A program made the position numbers and the translations under genes. From an uncultured Bacteroidales bacterium (GTDB taxonomy: Bacteria; Bacteroidota; Bacteroidia; Bacteroidales; Paludibacteraceae), in contig CAMHOY010000007.1 of assembly GCA_946186915.1 (NCBI GenBank), forward strand, positions 1 to 64,000: DNA of 64,000 bases. Reading direction: 5' to 3'. The notes beneath the pieces were generated by a model. That model saw nothing but the letters and a program-made list of their open reading frames with translations, was not told the DNA's origin and ran no database searches. Position 1 is the stretch's first letter. Each line of letters opens with the position of its first letter. Shown one piece after another: positions 50,741-61,011 of the stretch.

Positions 50741-53700
50741 CTAATCACCATCCTTTCCGTCTTGTTGCCTCGTTGGATGATATAGACACCCGTAGGCAGT
50801 TGTACATTCGTGATCAGATCATTCTCGCCGAGCATCATCACGCGACGGCCAAGGAGGTCGTAGATGATGGTTCGTCCGTCATTAAGCGAAGCGTCACCAT
50901 TAATCAATCCACCATTATTATCAATACCTGTAGCGATATTGGTATCCTCGGTAGCTTTCGGCGCACGATGGGCGTTGATATAATAGCGTATCTGGTCGTT
51001 CAGCGGTGTGCGTACGGCAATGCGCAAACCGTCGGAAATCATGATACTGTCTCCGTAGAGGGCATCGTGCAGGTAGAGCGGTTCGGACCATTCGCCGTTG
51101 AAGGAGAAGGCGAGGATGGTATAATCGCTGAAGTCGTATTTCTCGTTGAGCATAGAGAAGACGAGGGGCACGTTGCTCAGGGTATCGCGTATATCCATCA
51201 TGAGCGCCTGGTTGTCGGCGATGGTGTACATAGAGAGCGGGGTAGAGAAAGCTCCGTAGTTGAAGTAGTTCAAACCGGAGGAGAGGCACAGAGCGTCTTC
51301 GCCTTTGAGGAAGCCCCGTTGTGCGTTTTCTTTCTCTCCGAGGACGAGGTATGCTTTCTTGACTCCGTCATCGGTCTCGTTCGAAGCGGTGATGAACAGT
51401 TGTCTCAAGTCTTCGTTCTCCGTCTCTTCTTGGCGAGCATAGCGTTTCGGCGCGCCGCTCTTGATGCTCGGGCTGCCGACGATGATACCTTCGCCGGTGA
51501 CGGCAACGAGTGCGCTGGGTTTGAGGACGATATTGAGTTCGTTCTGCGCGCTGCTGGCAATCAATCCGACGGCGCGTTGCGGACTAACGAAATATTGTCC
51601 GGGTCCGGTGATGTTTCTTACGGTATAACTCGAGCCGTTGATGAGTTGGTATGCGGTGAAATGGTGCGTACCGTCTTCGTGCTGCAGCACCGCGGCGTTG
51701 TCCTTACAGAGCGTATAGACGTCGATAAGGGACATGGTGGGGTTACCGAAGAAGAATATCTCGGATGCTATCTCGTTCGTGAGGGTGTAGGTGATGCCTT
51801 CACCTCCGGCAGTCAGCAGGGCCGTACTATCGTAAGCGAGGTTATGTACGAGTGCGTTGAAAGCGGGACGCGGTGTGCCTCCATCCTGCATCGGGATGGC
51901 CTCGTTCGTGGCGACATACGTTGAGCCTTTCTTACCGAAACCGTAGTACGATGCCTCCTGTTTAGGGAGTCTTACGACGATCTGGTTTCCGTCCTCGTCG
52001 GACTCGTCATAGCTATTGATGACGCATGCCGCTCCCGGCACATAGGGTACATCGAGTGCGTTGGAGCGCACCCAATCGACGGTGTTCTTCGAGCGTTGCG
52101 TGGTGTAAGCCACGGGGTTACCTTCCTCGTCGGAGTTCTGGAAAGCTACGCGCACGGCGGAGTTATAGAATCCCTGATAGAAGGCATAGGGCCATACGCG
52201 CGGGTTCTTTGAACCCGAGAATCCCGAGCCGGCAGGGAAGGTGCCGGGCAGGAAGTCCTTGTCGGTAGAGAGGTCGGACGGGATATACAAGTCGCCCGAA
52301 TAGATATGCTCGAGAGCCGGAGAGAACGTCTGCCAGTTGCCGGTAGTGAACTGGACATCGACAAACGCTTTCTTGTAATCGAGTTTCTCCTGACCCAAGA
52401 TCTGTGCATTCTGCTTGAAGAGTATCTCCTTGCAGGTATTCTTCGCATAACCGTAATGGAGCGTATCTTTTTGGAACTCAACCACTTCGGAAGCGATCGG
52501 CAGCAGTCCTTCCGCGACGCCGGGTATGATGACCTTGGTATCTCCCATGGGGACAGTCGCGATGAAGTCCGCGGGGGCGTTGTACATGACGGGTGTCCAG
52601 TTATGGTCGTCATTCCAGTAGTTGGCTTTGCCGGCGTGCTCAGGTGTCCAGCGCACGGTGTCCGGAGCGATGGCGAGGATGAACTGGGTATGTCCTGTAG
52701 CCCTCTCGGGATCGGCGGTGTAGGTGTCGGTGTTCAATGCCGCGAAGAAAGCGGTACGGAACTGGTACCAATAGCCGGCCTTGAGCGCGATGTTATTGCC
52801 CGCAGCGGGGGTCAACTGCATGGTATCGCCCTTGGCGTAATAGGTATATTCGTTCGGCTTATGGTCGTCCATATCTTTGTGCTGATGGTACTTGAATGTC
52901 TGCATGCCGGTCCATGCGGGGTCGTTCGAGCCGATGAGTTCGGTAGAGTCCTTGCCGATGACCACGGTATGGGTAGGATCGCACCAGGACTCGGCGATAC
53001 GGATCGTGAGTCGCTTGCCGTCCTCACCGTTGGCTTGGCTCTTGGAGGCGCGGATGACGGGCACCACATAGGTGTCGCCCACGCGGCTGTCATAGCCGAA
53101 ACGCAGCTTGGCGGTCGGATCCTCGGAGTGCAGTTGCAACCAGAGGGTGTCATTACAAACGGACGCATTCATCGTCGTATCCGGCAGGCTGGAAGCGGAG
53201 CGGTTGACGTCGAAGAGTCCGGTAGCGGGTATAGGCAGCAGGTAGAACCAGCTGTCGGCTTTGTCACCCATGTATATGTCGCGGTAATCGAGTCCGAGTT
53301 CGAGGACGTGCAGGTCGCGAATGAGGTGGTTGAGACGGTTATAGATCTCGGTAGCGACCTGAGGAGTACGACCGGTGTAGGTGAACATCTCCGGCGTAAC
53401 CAGGTTCCAGTCGGTGATGTCGCGCATGACGTTGCGCTCATCATCGATACGGAAGGCCTCCATATCATCGATGAACTGGTCGCGAGTACAGCCGTATCGA
53501 CGGAGGAAAGCGAGGTTGCCTGCCGCCGTGTTCGGACGAACAGAGTCGGCAGCGTGCAACAGGTCGAACTTACACCGCGGGTTAGTCGTCGGATAGATAC
53601 CTACCAGGTCTTTGACCGTCAGTTTGATGGACGCACGGTAGGTCTCGTTAGCCGGCAGCAGGGTCTTGTCATCATCCGGGTCGGCTTCGATCTCTTCTCG

Positions 53701-56700
53701 GGAGTAGTTCGGCCATGCTTCGCCGTCCAGCAGCAGGCTGGTCGTCTGCTTCACCTTCAGAATACGGAAGGTAGCGCAGTTATCGTCTGCGAACGTAGGC
53801 TTGTCATCCAGAGTGTTCATGACGGTAACACCCACGCGGAAGGTGTTGTTATCCGTCTGAGTTACCGGTAGGCGGCACACGATATAGAGCAGCCATGTGT
53901 CATCCACCTTGACGAAGGACTTGATATGCGCCGTCTTAATTTCTCCGAACTCAATGGTTCCCCAGTCATTATAATCGTGCGCAATGACCTCTTCGAAGGG
54001 ACGGACATTGCCGGTCTCATCCAGGAACTGCGCTTTGCGCAGCGCGGCTGCTTCGCCGGTAATGCCTAACTTGGTCAAAGCCTGATCAATCAATGCGCCT
54101 CGTAAGGCGGATTGGCCGGCAGGAGCATCACTGGCGCTCGGGTCGTAGTCTGATTCCGGGATGAGGACATAGCCGTAGTCATAGCCTTTGAGCGACTTGA
54201 GGAAGGGTTTTTCCACGGACTCTTTCGCCGTGAAACCATCCTTCACGTAACCCGGGAAGACTTGCAGTTTGGGTTCGTTAATCGTATCCAGGGCGATATA
54301 ACCGCCCGCTCCGTCGCTCTTACTTGCCAGCATGGGCACGTAGCCACCGGCACCGCCGTTAGCGGTATCTTTCCACATCTGGAACTGGTAAGCAACCAGT
54401 TTGCCGGGTTGGTAGAGTTCCGGTGCGGCTTGATAGTTGATGCGGATTAAGGCAACGACACTATCCTCCCTGACGCAGTTGGCCTTGTTCTGGAAGACAG
54501 AGAACGCACGGTCTTTCTCGATGAAGCGCAAGCGGTCGATGAGGAGGTGGGCGTTCTGTTGCGAACCGCCACTGATCTCTGCGCGGCAGCGGAAATATTT
54601 ATATTCCTCAATCCTCTCACGGGCAATAGGCAATGCCATTTGGTGCCAGTGATTTTCACTGGAGGATACGTATGGAATCTTACCGGACTTATAGCGGTAG
54701 ATACGTGTCCAGTTTGTACCATCGTTACTACCCTCCATGTCGGCAGTGATCTCCGGCTCGTAGGAGTTGTCCACCGGGTTGCAGTAGTTACCTACGAGGT
54801 AGATCTGCTGACCGGAACAGGTCAACTGGTTGAAGTCGAAGTTCATGATGGTGGCACGTTTGCCGGCGGCATTCACGCAAAGCATATAGCCATGCTCCGC
54901 GCCCGCCATACACTCGAAGACCTCACCCGGGTTCTCGGTCGTCGGACCGGAAGGAGCGATGAACTTGTTGATAAAGGCGTACTCGCCCTTACCCGGCATC
55001 TCGGTGCCGTCCACACGTCTGTCGGCGGGAATGACGGACAGCGGATAATGGTAACTCAGCTCCGTGAAGTCCCACGGGAAAGGCTGGTTGTAAGCCACTA
55101 CGTCCGATGTGCCCGGCGCGGGCCAGTGCTCCATATCCAGGCTATAGATGATATCATAGTCGCGCTCGATCTCTTCTTCGGTGATGATGTCGCCGCCTAA
55201 TTTTAACATCTCTGTGTCTGCACTACGCGTCTGACCTTGGAAATTCGCAATCTGGAAATGCTCCGTGCGGAGACGGTAGAGAATCGGTGCATTGACCGTG
55301 GTGTGCACACCTGCTTCGATATGCAATGCGCCATCGGCGGTCATGGAGTAGCCGGGGGCATCACTAATGCCTTCACCCTTTCCTTCTTCCCCCGCAGAAT
55401 AATCCCAATGCGCTACTTGCGTCCATGTAGTGCCATTGGTGCTCTTCTCCCATCGCGGCGTCTCGAAGTGATCTGGAACGACAGGATCTATAATCTCATA
55501 GAAACACCATCCTTGGTTGATAGACTCGACAGCACGATCATCGCCTTCGTTCAGCAAATTGAGATCCGCTTCGTCATAGGACCAAGGATTCCATGACCAT
55601 CTTCTATCCGAAGTCCAAGCTGTTAATATACCGGAATAATCCCATATAATGGAAGCAGACATAGCCATTTTTACCAAGGCAGGATCAATATTAGTAATTC
55701 TGCTGGAGGAAGTACTAGAATAGGCATCTATGTGTATATCTTTGTTATTCGCTTGCCATCCACTCTCTCCCCAGTCCACACCGGCTCCTATGCCAAAAGC
55801 TCCTTTGTGCGCATACAAATACTCCTCATTATACGGGTTTCGCAACGTGTAAACGCCATTTCCGGTCTTCTTTAACTCCAACTGATAAGAAGCGTAACTA
55901 CCTCCCGCATTCAATATGTCATCCTCGATGTGGTGGCGCAAATCAGCCGTATCCGTTCGGCTATTGAGGATATCTTGCTTGTAAATTTTGTCATCTGATG
56001 CGTTACCTCCCAAGATATATCCTCCGTTACGTCTCGGATTGACCAGAAATACTTTTTTTGTAGAGTCGATATCCATGGCTAATACCTCGGACGCGGTGAG
56101 CAGTTTGGCTTGTCTTAACGTAGAACCTGCTTTATATTTCTTACCAACACGGGCGTAGGTAGCCGCCTTGTCGTAGTTAGAGCCGGGGTCGGCACCCATA
56201 TTTGGATCTACTGTTCCGGTAGGATCCGGGCGGAAATAATAGATATACTGCAAATGCTCCTCGTCGATTTCCTCGGAGCCGCGGTACGCAATCGGGCAGT
56301 TCGGTTGAATGGAGAACGCGCGTCCTGCGGGCGCTACGATGGTGTAGTTCTCTAACCAATTAGCACCAGTTCCATCGCCGCGTACACCAGCCAATTGGTC
56401 TGCACGCGTCTTCGCCGGTTGGATATCGAAGATCTGACGATAACTCAGTGTCGGCTCGGTGAGCGAGGTCAAATCGACACCGACACCCGTAGTTCCGGTG
56501 GCCGTGATATTATAGTAATCGCTGACGTCGCAGGCGATCTTACCGCTCTTGGTACTGCTCTGCGGATAATTCACTGCAGGCACCGCTGTGCGTGTCCACT
56601 TGGTAAAGTGGTCTTGCGCAAATTGCGGATTGGAGGGGTGCTCTGTGTCCCGAATCACATCCCATCTACCACGCGAAGAAGCATCGGTAGTGTGGTTAAT

Positions 56701-58746
56701 CGGCATAAATTCGGTGTTGCGCACATTCTTCGGAACAACAGAATAAGCCCATAAACTGTTATAGTTCGGGTCTTTGTCATGATCTGCGCCATCGTAATTA
56801 AACCAGCGGTAATATCCCCAGTGGTCACGGTGAAGCGGCAGGTTCAGCGGCTCTTCAGGGATGGCATAAATGATATTCTTTTTCTCATGCACCGCCTGCA
56901 GTCCTTTGGCGTCAAGCTCTCCGTTGTGATGGAAGGCATATAACTCCGCATTATCCGCACCTTTCCATTTCTGCGTGATCCATATCACACGCGAATCGGT
57001 CACATTGTCGCCTTTAGCACTGGAGTGCCAATAGCTGTAGGTATAGCGGATCTGCGCCGTGCGGTTGGATGTTGCATCCTCGTTATACGGTGCAATCTTA
57101 ACGCGTATCTGGTTGCGTGCCGGTAGATAAGTAGCAACCACCCATTCACAGGGTGTACCATCGATATTCAGTGCCTCGACCCGCAGGGTGTCATAGAGGT
57201 CGATATGATCAATAGTCGGCGGCTCTGCGTCAGTCCAAATAGTATCACGATGGCATGGTAAGCCGGCGATATTGACTGAACCAGACTCTCCGATATATTT
57301 GTCCACCTCGTTTCCGCTCACGCTGCGTACAACATGTCCGCTTTCATAATCACCGGAGATAATGAAAGTTTTGGCGGTATCGGCGGGATTGTCTCCCACT
57401 TTCGAATAATTGAATACCCAGTTGTTCGGCTCAGCAGCGGTGTGCATCGTGGTATAGGAATCCCGATGGAAGATCTGACGATTCACATTCACCGAGTCGC
57501 GGTAATCTTGTCCATGACACGTAAAATGCGTATAGAGCACATCGCTATGGTTGAGATAGTCACCTTCGGTCGGTGCACCGCCACCGGCAGGCTTGCGCAA
57601 GAAACGCGCTGTAGGACGGTCAATAGGCGACTTTCCTATCGCATAAATCGTGTCATACCATACATTGTCGCGTAGCCGGAATCCGTCTTTGCGCGCCCAA
57701 ACCATCGTCGTATCCGCCCAACCCCAGATAGCAACGGGATTCTCCGGATCGGTTGTGTCATAGCCGGTGATGGTATAATATTTCATCTTTGAGTGACCGT
57801 CATATAAATCCAGATGTGCCTCGTCCGCCGGATTGGATTTCCACTCAAAATGTCCCACGAGGTTGTACGGGGGATTGATAAGCGTCGTTTGGTTCGTGAT
57901 AGGTGTGGACTGGCGCGCGAAGACATCGGCGTGATTGTAGCGGCTACGAAAACGGTCCACATCCTCGTAGTAAATAACCTGCGAGGTGATAGGCTGCATG
58001 ACCGTGTCGTGCGTCACGTCATAGCCGAACGAGATAGTGGTCGGCGTCATGTGATAAATCAAGTCGCTACCCGTATGTCTGTCCCAGACAGAGACACGTT
58101 GCGAAGCGGCAGGCTTGGCGCCGTAGAGGTGGCCGAAACCATAGACAGGGTCGTACGCCAGGTAGCGGTTTACCTCCACGCCCATCTCATCGGAGATGCA
58201 ATAAAGGAAACCCTGGATATACTTGTTCCGCTCGCGGTCGTCTTTCTCCGTGTACCACTTGGTTGCGTTGGATTCTGCCAGGAGTTGCAGTGGACTGTAA
58301 CCCGCCGCACTCGGTCCTTTGGAGAGGAAACGCTCACGCTCAACACCATCGCGCTCCGCCAGCCATACGCTCTTGACGGTACGGGAGTAGTTCTTGTCAG
58401 GACGGATAGCGCCCGTCTCACTCCAGTTGCGTCCTACTACCCACATCGCCGCATAGCACGGTTGCTCATAGGCATAGACGGTGTCTTTGCCCAACTTAGC
58501 CTGGATAGTGTCCACGCCAAGGTAATAACGCTTGCCGTTATATACCGTAGAGAACGTCACATAGGAACCGGCAGGAACGACTGCGGCAGGATCATCTACG
58601 TATCCACCGCCTAAACCCTTCTCGCCCTCGTGCTTGATTTTGTGCCCGTCCGCATACGCGCGTAGCGCAACACCCGCGAGGGTCGAAATAATGAACGCCA
58701 AACAGAGCCATGTTTTGATGGCTGACAAAGAATGCTGTATCTTCAT
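50737..58746 (-). CDS. Giant secreted T9SS substrate
   Basis: A 2669-residue protein exported through the Sec system (signal about 1-33, with the ALRAYADG cleavage region). The C-terminus (about 2620-2669) is a type A T9SS sorting domain: IIYDLLGRRVMML, ITNVQLPTGVYIIQRGNKTERMVIR. Such proteins are moved across the outer membrane and anchored or released. The body shows no catalytic motif I know. It is rich in Tyr, Trp, Asp and Asn and has several beta-rich sections, a possible Ig-like region, repeated '..WRYFNYDG/WYQFRTAFF' aromatic patterns and a KANYWNDDHNWTPV segment near 1960. It has its own promoter. The T9SS machinery is elsewhere. Adhesion or matrix role is likely but inferred. Confidence 0.85.
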   Translation of the reverse strand: MKIQHSLSAIKTWLCLAFIISTLAGVALRAYADGHKIKHEGEKGLGGGYVDDPAAVVPAGSYVTFSTVYNGKRYYLGVDTIQAKLGKDTVYAYEQPCYAAMWVVGRNWSETGAIRPDKNYSRTVKSVWLAERDGVERERFLSKGPSAAGYSPLQLLAESNATKWYTEKDDRERNKYIQGFLYCISDEMGVEVNRYLAYDPVYGFGHLYGAKPAASQRVSVWDRHTGSDLIYHMTPTTISFGYDVTHDTVMQPITSQVIYYEDVDRFRSRYNHADVFARQSTPITNQTTLINPPYNLVGHFEWKSNPADEAHLDLYDGHSKMKYYTITGYDTTDPENPVAIWGWADTTMVWARKDGFRLRDNVWYDTIYAIGKSPIDRPTARFLRKPAGGGAPTEGDYLNHSDVLYTHFTCHGQDYRDSVNVNRQIFHRDSYTTMHTAAEPNNWVFNYSKVGDNPADTAKTFIISGDYESGHVVRSVSGNEVDKYIGESGSVNIAGLPCHRDTIWTDAEPPTIDHIDLYDTLRVEALNIDGTPCEWVVATYLPARNQIRVKIAPYNEDATSNRTAQIRYTYSYWHSSAKGDNVTDSRVIWITQKWKGADNAELYAFHHNGELDAKGLQAVHEKKNIIYAIPEEPLNLPLHRDHWGYYRWFNYDGADHDKDPNYNSLWAYSVVPKNVRNTEFMPINHTTDASSRGRWDVIRDTEHPSNPQFAQDHFTKWTRTAVPAVNYPQSSTKSGKIACDVSDYYNITATGTTGVGVDLTSLTEPTLSYRQIFDIQPAKTRADQLAGVRGDGTGANWLENYTIVAPAGRAFSIQPNCPIAYRGSEEIDEEHLQYIYYFRPDPTGTVDPNMGADPGSNYDKAATYARVGKKYKAGSTLRQAKLLTASEVLAMDIDSTKKVFLVNPRRNGGYILGGNASDDKIYKQDILNSRTDTADLRHHIEDDILNAGGSYASYQLELKKTGNGVYTLRNPYNEEYLYAHKGAFGIGAGVDWGESGWQANNKDIHIDAYSSTSSSRITNIDPALVKMAMSASIIWDYSGILTAWTSDRRWSWNPWSYDEADLNLLNEGDDRAVESINQGWCFYEIIDPVVPDHFETPRWEKSTNGTTWTQVAHWDYSAGEEGKGEGISDAPGYSMTADGALHIEAGVHTTVNAPILYRLRTEHFQIANFQGQTRSADTEMLKLGGDIITEEEIERDYDIIYSLDMEHWPAPGTSDVVAYNQPFPWDFTELSYHYPLSVIPADRRVDGTEMPGKGEYAFINKFIAPSGPTTENPGEVFECMAGAEHGYMLCVNAAGKRATIMNFDFNQLTCSGQQIYLVGNYCNPVDNSYEPEITADMEGSNDGTNWTRIYRYKSGKIPYVSSSENHWHQMALPIARERIEEYKYFRCRAEISGGSQQNAHLLIDRLRFIEKDRAFSVFQNKANCVREDSVVALIRINYQAAPELYQPGKLVAYQFQMWKDTANGGAGGYVPMLASKSDGAGGYIALDTINEPKLQVFPGYVKDGFTAKESVEKPFLKSLKGYDYGYVLIPESDYDPSASDAPAGQSALRGALIDQALTKLGITGEAAALRKAQFLDETGNVRPFEEVIAHDYNDWGTIEFGEIKTAHIKSFVKVDDTWLLYIVCRLPVTQTDNNTFRVGVTVMNTLDDKPTFADDNCATFRILKVKQTTSLLLDGEAWPNYSREEIEADPDDDKTLLPANETYRASIKLTVKDLVGIYPTTNPRCKFDLLHAADSVRPNTAAGNLAFLRRYGCTRDQFIDDMEAFRIDDERNVMRDITDWNLVTPEMFTYTGRTPQVATEIYNRLNHLIRDLHVLELGLDYRDIYMGDKADSWFYLLPIPATGLFDVNRSASSLPDTTMNASVCNDTLWLQLHSEDPTAKLRFGYDSRVGDTYVVPVIRASKSQANGEDGKRLTIRIAESWCDPTHTVVIGKDSTELIGSNDPAWTGMQTFKYHQHKDMDDHKPNEYTYYAKGDTMQLTPAAGNNIALKAGYWYQFRTAFFAALNTDTYTADPERATGHTQFILAIAPDTVRWTPEHAGKANYWNDDHNWTPVMYNAPADFIATVPMGDTKVIIPGVAEGLLPIASEVVEFQKDTLHYGYAKNTCKEILFKQNAQILGQEKLDYKKAFVDVQFTTGNWQTFSPALEHIYSGDLYIPSDLSTDKDFLPGTFPAGSGFSGSKNPRVWPYAFYQGFYNSAVRVAFQNSDEEGNPVAYTTQRSKNTVDWVRSNALDVPYVPGAACVINSYDESDEDGNQIVVRLPKQEASYYGFGKKGSTYVATNEAIPMQDGGTPRPAFNALVHNLAYDSTALLTAGGEGITYTLTNEIASEIFFFGNPTMSLIDVYTLCKDNAAVLQHEDGTHHFTAYQLINGSSYTVRNITGPGQYFVSPQRAVGLIASSAQNELNIVLKPSALVAVTGEGIIVGSPSIKSGAPKRYARQEETENEDLRQLFITASNETDDGVKKAYLVLGEKENAQRGFLKGEDALCLSSGLNYFNYGAFSTPLSMYTIADNQALMMDIRDTLSNVPLVFSMLNEKYDFSDYTILAFSFNGEWSEPLYLHDALYGDSIMISDGLRIAVRTPLNDQIRYYINAHRAPKATEDTNIATGIDNNGGLINGDASLNDGRTIIYDLLGRRVMMLGENDLITNVQLPTGVYIIQRGNKTERMVIR

Positions 58747-58783
58747 TTGTATCTAAATTTTACGTATGTAAAGAAATCTGGCG

Positions 58784-58815
58784 CAAAGTTAACAAAAATT
58801 TGCCAAATGGGCAAA
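58784..58815 (-). promoter_or_regulatory. Promoter of the giant T9SS gene
   Basis: Minus-strand TAACTTTG (58784-58791) and TTTG (58812-58815), 20-nt gap, with a leader of about 30 nt. Confidence 0.8.
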
Positions 58816-58915
58816 AAAAATTGCAAAATGCAAACTGCACTTTGCAAAATAAGCGAATTTTATGTTCTAAATCTCTTATATTATGTAATAATGTAGTATA
58901 TTACCAATAAATTTT

Positions 58916-59806
58916 TTATTTTTTCAATTGGAACGGGAAAGAGCCGATGAGGTTGCCGTCGCAGAAGAAATCGATGGTATAGAATCCTTCTTCGACCTCG
59001 TCAATCGGCCAATAACAGGTGCCGTTATAGTTCTCTCCGCTATACTCGATTTGCTGCACGAGGGTGTAATTGATCTCCTGGTTCTCAAACGGGAAGAGGA
59101 GGTTGTTGTCTTCGCCGAGGAGTTCTCCGTCGGGTTCGGTGATTCGTACGTAGAGGTTCTTCATGCCCGGTGCGCAGGTGATATTCTTCGCGATGACGAA
59201 GTCGAACTGCAGTTTGCGGATCTGACCTGCCATGCGCGTCTTCTTGTCGCGTTTATTGAGAGTGGTGAGTGTGCAGGAAGTCATCTCGAGCATGGCGGCA
59301 CGAGTGACCGTTTCCGTCAGTTGAGTGTTGGCTTGCGTCAGTTCCTCGTTTCTGGAGCGCACCTGTTGGTTCTCTGCCTTAACTTGCTGATTTTCAACGG
59401 TCAGCCGCTGATTGGTGGCGTTAAGACTGTCTATCTGGCGCACGTAGTCTTTCATCACCGCGCGCACGGTGGCAAGTTCTTTCTTTAGTTCGGCGATACG
59501 TCTTGCGTTGGAGGCTTTCGTCTGACGCAGTTCCTCGAGCAAGTCCTGTACGCGTTGTTGCTCGCGGCTCAGGAGGTCCTGCAGGCTGTCATTATGGATA
59601 TCCATGTTCTGATAGCCATCGAACTGGATAGCGAGGTCTTCGTATTCCTCTTGCAGTTCTTCTTTCTCGATGGTCATTTGCTCCACGAGTTCGTTCATCT
59701 CTGTGTGTTGGTTCCAATAGAGATACGTTAATGCGCCGAGTGCGATGAGCAGGACGGCGAGGATGATCCAGAGGAGCTTGTTATTGTTCTTTTTTTCTTC
59801 TGTCAT
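58916..59806 (-). CDS. Membrane-anchored coiled-coil protein
   Basis: A 296-residue protein. A single membrane helix (about 11-28, WIILAVLLIALGALTYLY) is followed by a long coiled coil (about 35-170, with NELVEQMTIEKEELQEEYEDL and RLTVENQQVKAENQQVRSRNEELTQ) and a C-terminal beta domain (about 175-296) with conserved Cys and KNLYVRITEPDGELLG. The orientation suggests the coiled coil and domain are in the periplasm. Similar proteins occur in Bacteroidales, but no function is assigned. The ATG overlaps the murF stop (ATGA), which suggests a cell-envelope role. Confidence 0.75.
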   Translation of the reverse strand: MTEEKKNNNKLLWIILAVLLIALGALTYLYWNQHTEMNELVEQMTIEKEELQEEYEDLAIQFDGYQNMDIHNDSLQDLLSREQQRVQDLLEELRQTKASNARRIAELKKELATVRAVMKDYVRQIDSLNATNQRLTVENQQVKAENQQVRSRNEELTQANTQLTETVTRAAMLEMTSCTLTTLNKRDKKTRMAGQIRKLQFDFVIAKNITCAPGMKNLYVRITEPDGELLGEDNNLLFPFENQEINYTLVQQIEYSGENYNGTCYWPIDEVEEGFYTIDFFCDGNLIGSFPFQLKK

Positions 59807-61011
59807 AATAAAGGAATAACTTTTTCTAATTGGTTACTGCGACTGCCTTTGAGCAGTATTCTATACCCGTTGAGGGGCTCTTTTTTCAGGGCTTCGCAGA
59901 GTGCGTCCACGTCGTCGAAGACGGGATAAGGAGCGGTTGTTTCTTTGTACTCGGGTCCGACGAGCAGCACCTTGTCCGCCTTGCGTTCCAGCAGCATGTT
60001 GACGATGTTCTGGTGCTCAAGATGGCTGTATTCGCCGAGTTCGCGCATGGCGCCCAAGATATAACAATCTGACTTCTGACTTCTGACCTCTGACTTCTGA
60101 CATCCAAAGGCCTCTATGGCCGCCTGCATGGAGGTTGGGTTGGCGTTATAGGCATCGACGACCACGGTGTTGCGCTCGGTCTGCATGAGTTGGGAGCGGT
60201 TGTTGGAGGGGATGTAGGCGCGGATGGCTGCGAGCGCCGTCTCGTGGTCCACGCCGAAAAACTCGCCTACGCACAGCGCCGCCGACACGTTCTCGGCATT
60301 ATAGCCGCCTACCAGATGCGTGCCTTCCGGCATCGTGCCGGTAGCGTAATTGATAATTGATGATTGATGATTGATGATTTTAGACTGCGCAGCAGTCAAC
60401 ATCTCTTTGAGATAGGGGTTGTCGGCGTTGCGGAAGATAGTCCCGTGATGCGCGAGGAGGAAGTCATACAGTTCGGCTTTGGTGCGCATGACACCTTCGA
60501 AAGACCCGAAACCCTGGAGGTGCGCCCGTCCGACATTGGTGATCAGACCATAGTTCGGTTCGGCTATCTCCACGAGTTCTTGGATATCCCCGGGATGCGA
60601 GGCGCCCATCTCGACGATCGCCATCTCGTGCGCGCGCGTCATACTTAATAAGGTAAGAGGCACGCCGATCTGGTTGTTCAGATTGCCTTGGGTGTAGTAC
60701 AGGTTATACTTCGTAGCGAGCACCGCCGCGCAGAGTTCCTTGGTGGTCGTCTTGCCGTTGGTGCCGGTGATGCCGAGGATAGGCAGTCCTAACTCCCTCC
60801 GCCAGGCACGGGCGAGATCCTGGAGGTCTCTTAAAGCATTCTCGCCACAGATGATATACTCCGCTCCGTCGCGGCGAGCCTGCTCGACGAAGTCATTGCC
60901 GTCGAAATGTTCACCCTTGAGCGCAACAAAGACAGAGCCGGAAGTGACCTTCCGGCTGTCTGTCGTGACATGTAAGGATTCCTTATTTCTTATTAGGAAG
61001 TTCCAGTCCAT
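59803..61011 (-). CDS. murF: UDP-MurNAc-tripeptide--D-Ala-D-Ala ligase
   Basis: Last cytoplasmic step of peptidoglycan precursor synthesis. The 402-residue ligase has TTDSRKVTSGSVFVALKGEHFDG (binding of UDP-sugar), GITGTNGKTTTKE (ATP, 80-92), EMGASHPGDI, RSQLMQTERNTVVVDAYNANPTSMQAAI and the C-terminal LLKGSRSN. It is slightly shorter than most (about 430-450). Two 7-nt arrays are in-frame: residues 211-221 (SKIINHQSSIIN) and 303-316 (QKSEVRSQKSD). The latter sits between EAFG and YILGAMRELG, which are nearly adjacent elsewhere. ATG overlaps the MFS gene by 29 nt. Confidence 0.93.
   Translation of the reverse strand: MDWNFLIRNKESLHVTTDSRKVTSGSVFVALKGEHFDGNDFVEQARRDGAEYIICGENALRDLQDLARAWRRELGLPILGITGTNGKTTTKELCAAVLATKYNLYYTQGNLNNQIGVPLTLLSMTRAHEMAIVEMGASHPGDIQELVEIAEPNYGLITNVGRAHLQGFGSFEGVMRTKAELYDFLLAHHGTIFRNADNPYLKEMLTAAQSKIINHQSSIINYATGTMPEGTHLVGGYNAENVSAALCVGEFFGVDHETALAAIRAYIPSNNRSQLMQTERNTVVVDAYNANPTSMQAAIEAFGCQKSEVRSQKSDCYILGAMRELGEYSHLEHQNIVNMLLERKADKVLLVGPEYKETTAPYPVFDDVDALCEALKKEPLNGYRILLKGSRSNQLEKVIPLL
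60068..60102 (+). repeat. 7-nt tandem array inside murF (C-terminal domain)
   Basis: Five units of TCTGACT (one TCTGACC, one TCTGACA), in-frame, read on the minus strand. As 7 is not a multiple of 3, the encoded peptide repeats only every seven residues. Confidence 0.85.
60349..60376 (+). repeat. 7-nt tandem array inside murF (central domain)
   Basis: ATTGATA then three copies of ATTGATG, in-frame. It encodes SKIINHQSSIIN with a 7-residue period. Confidence 0.85.

Noticed and set aside
52306..53871. 521-residue open frame opposite the giant gene
   Set aside because: Antisense shadow. The sense strand has the signal, the sorting domain and a promoter.
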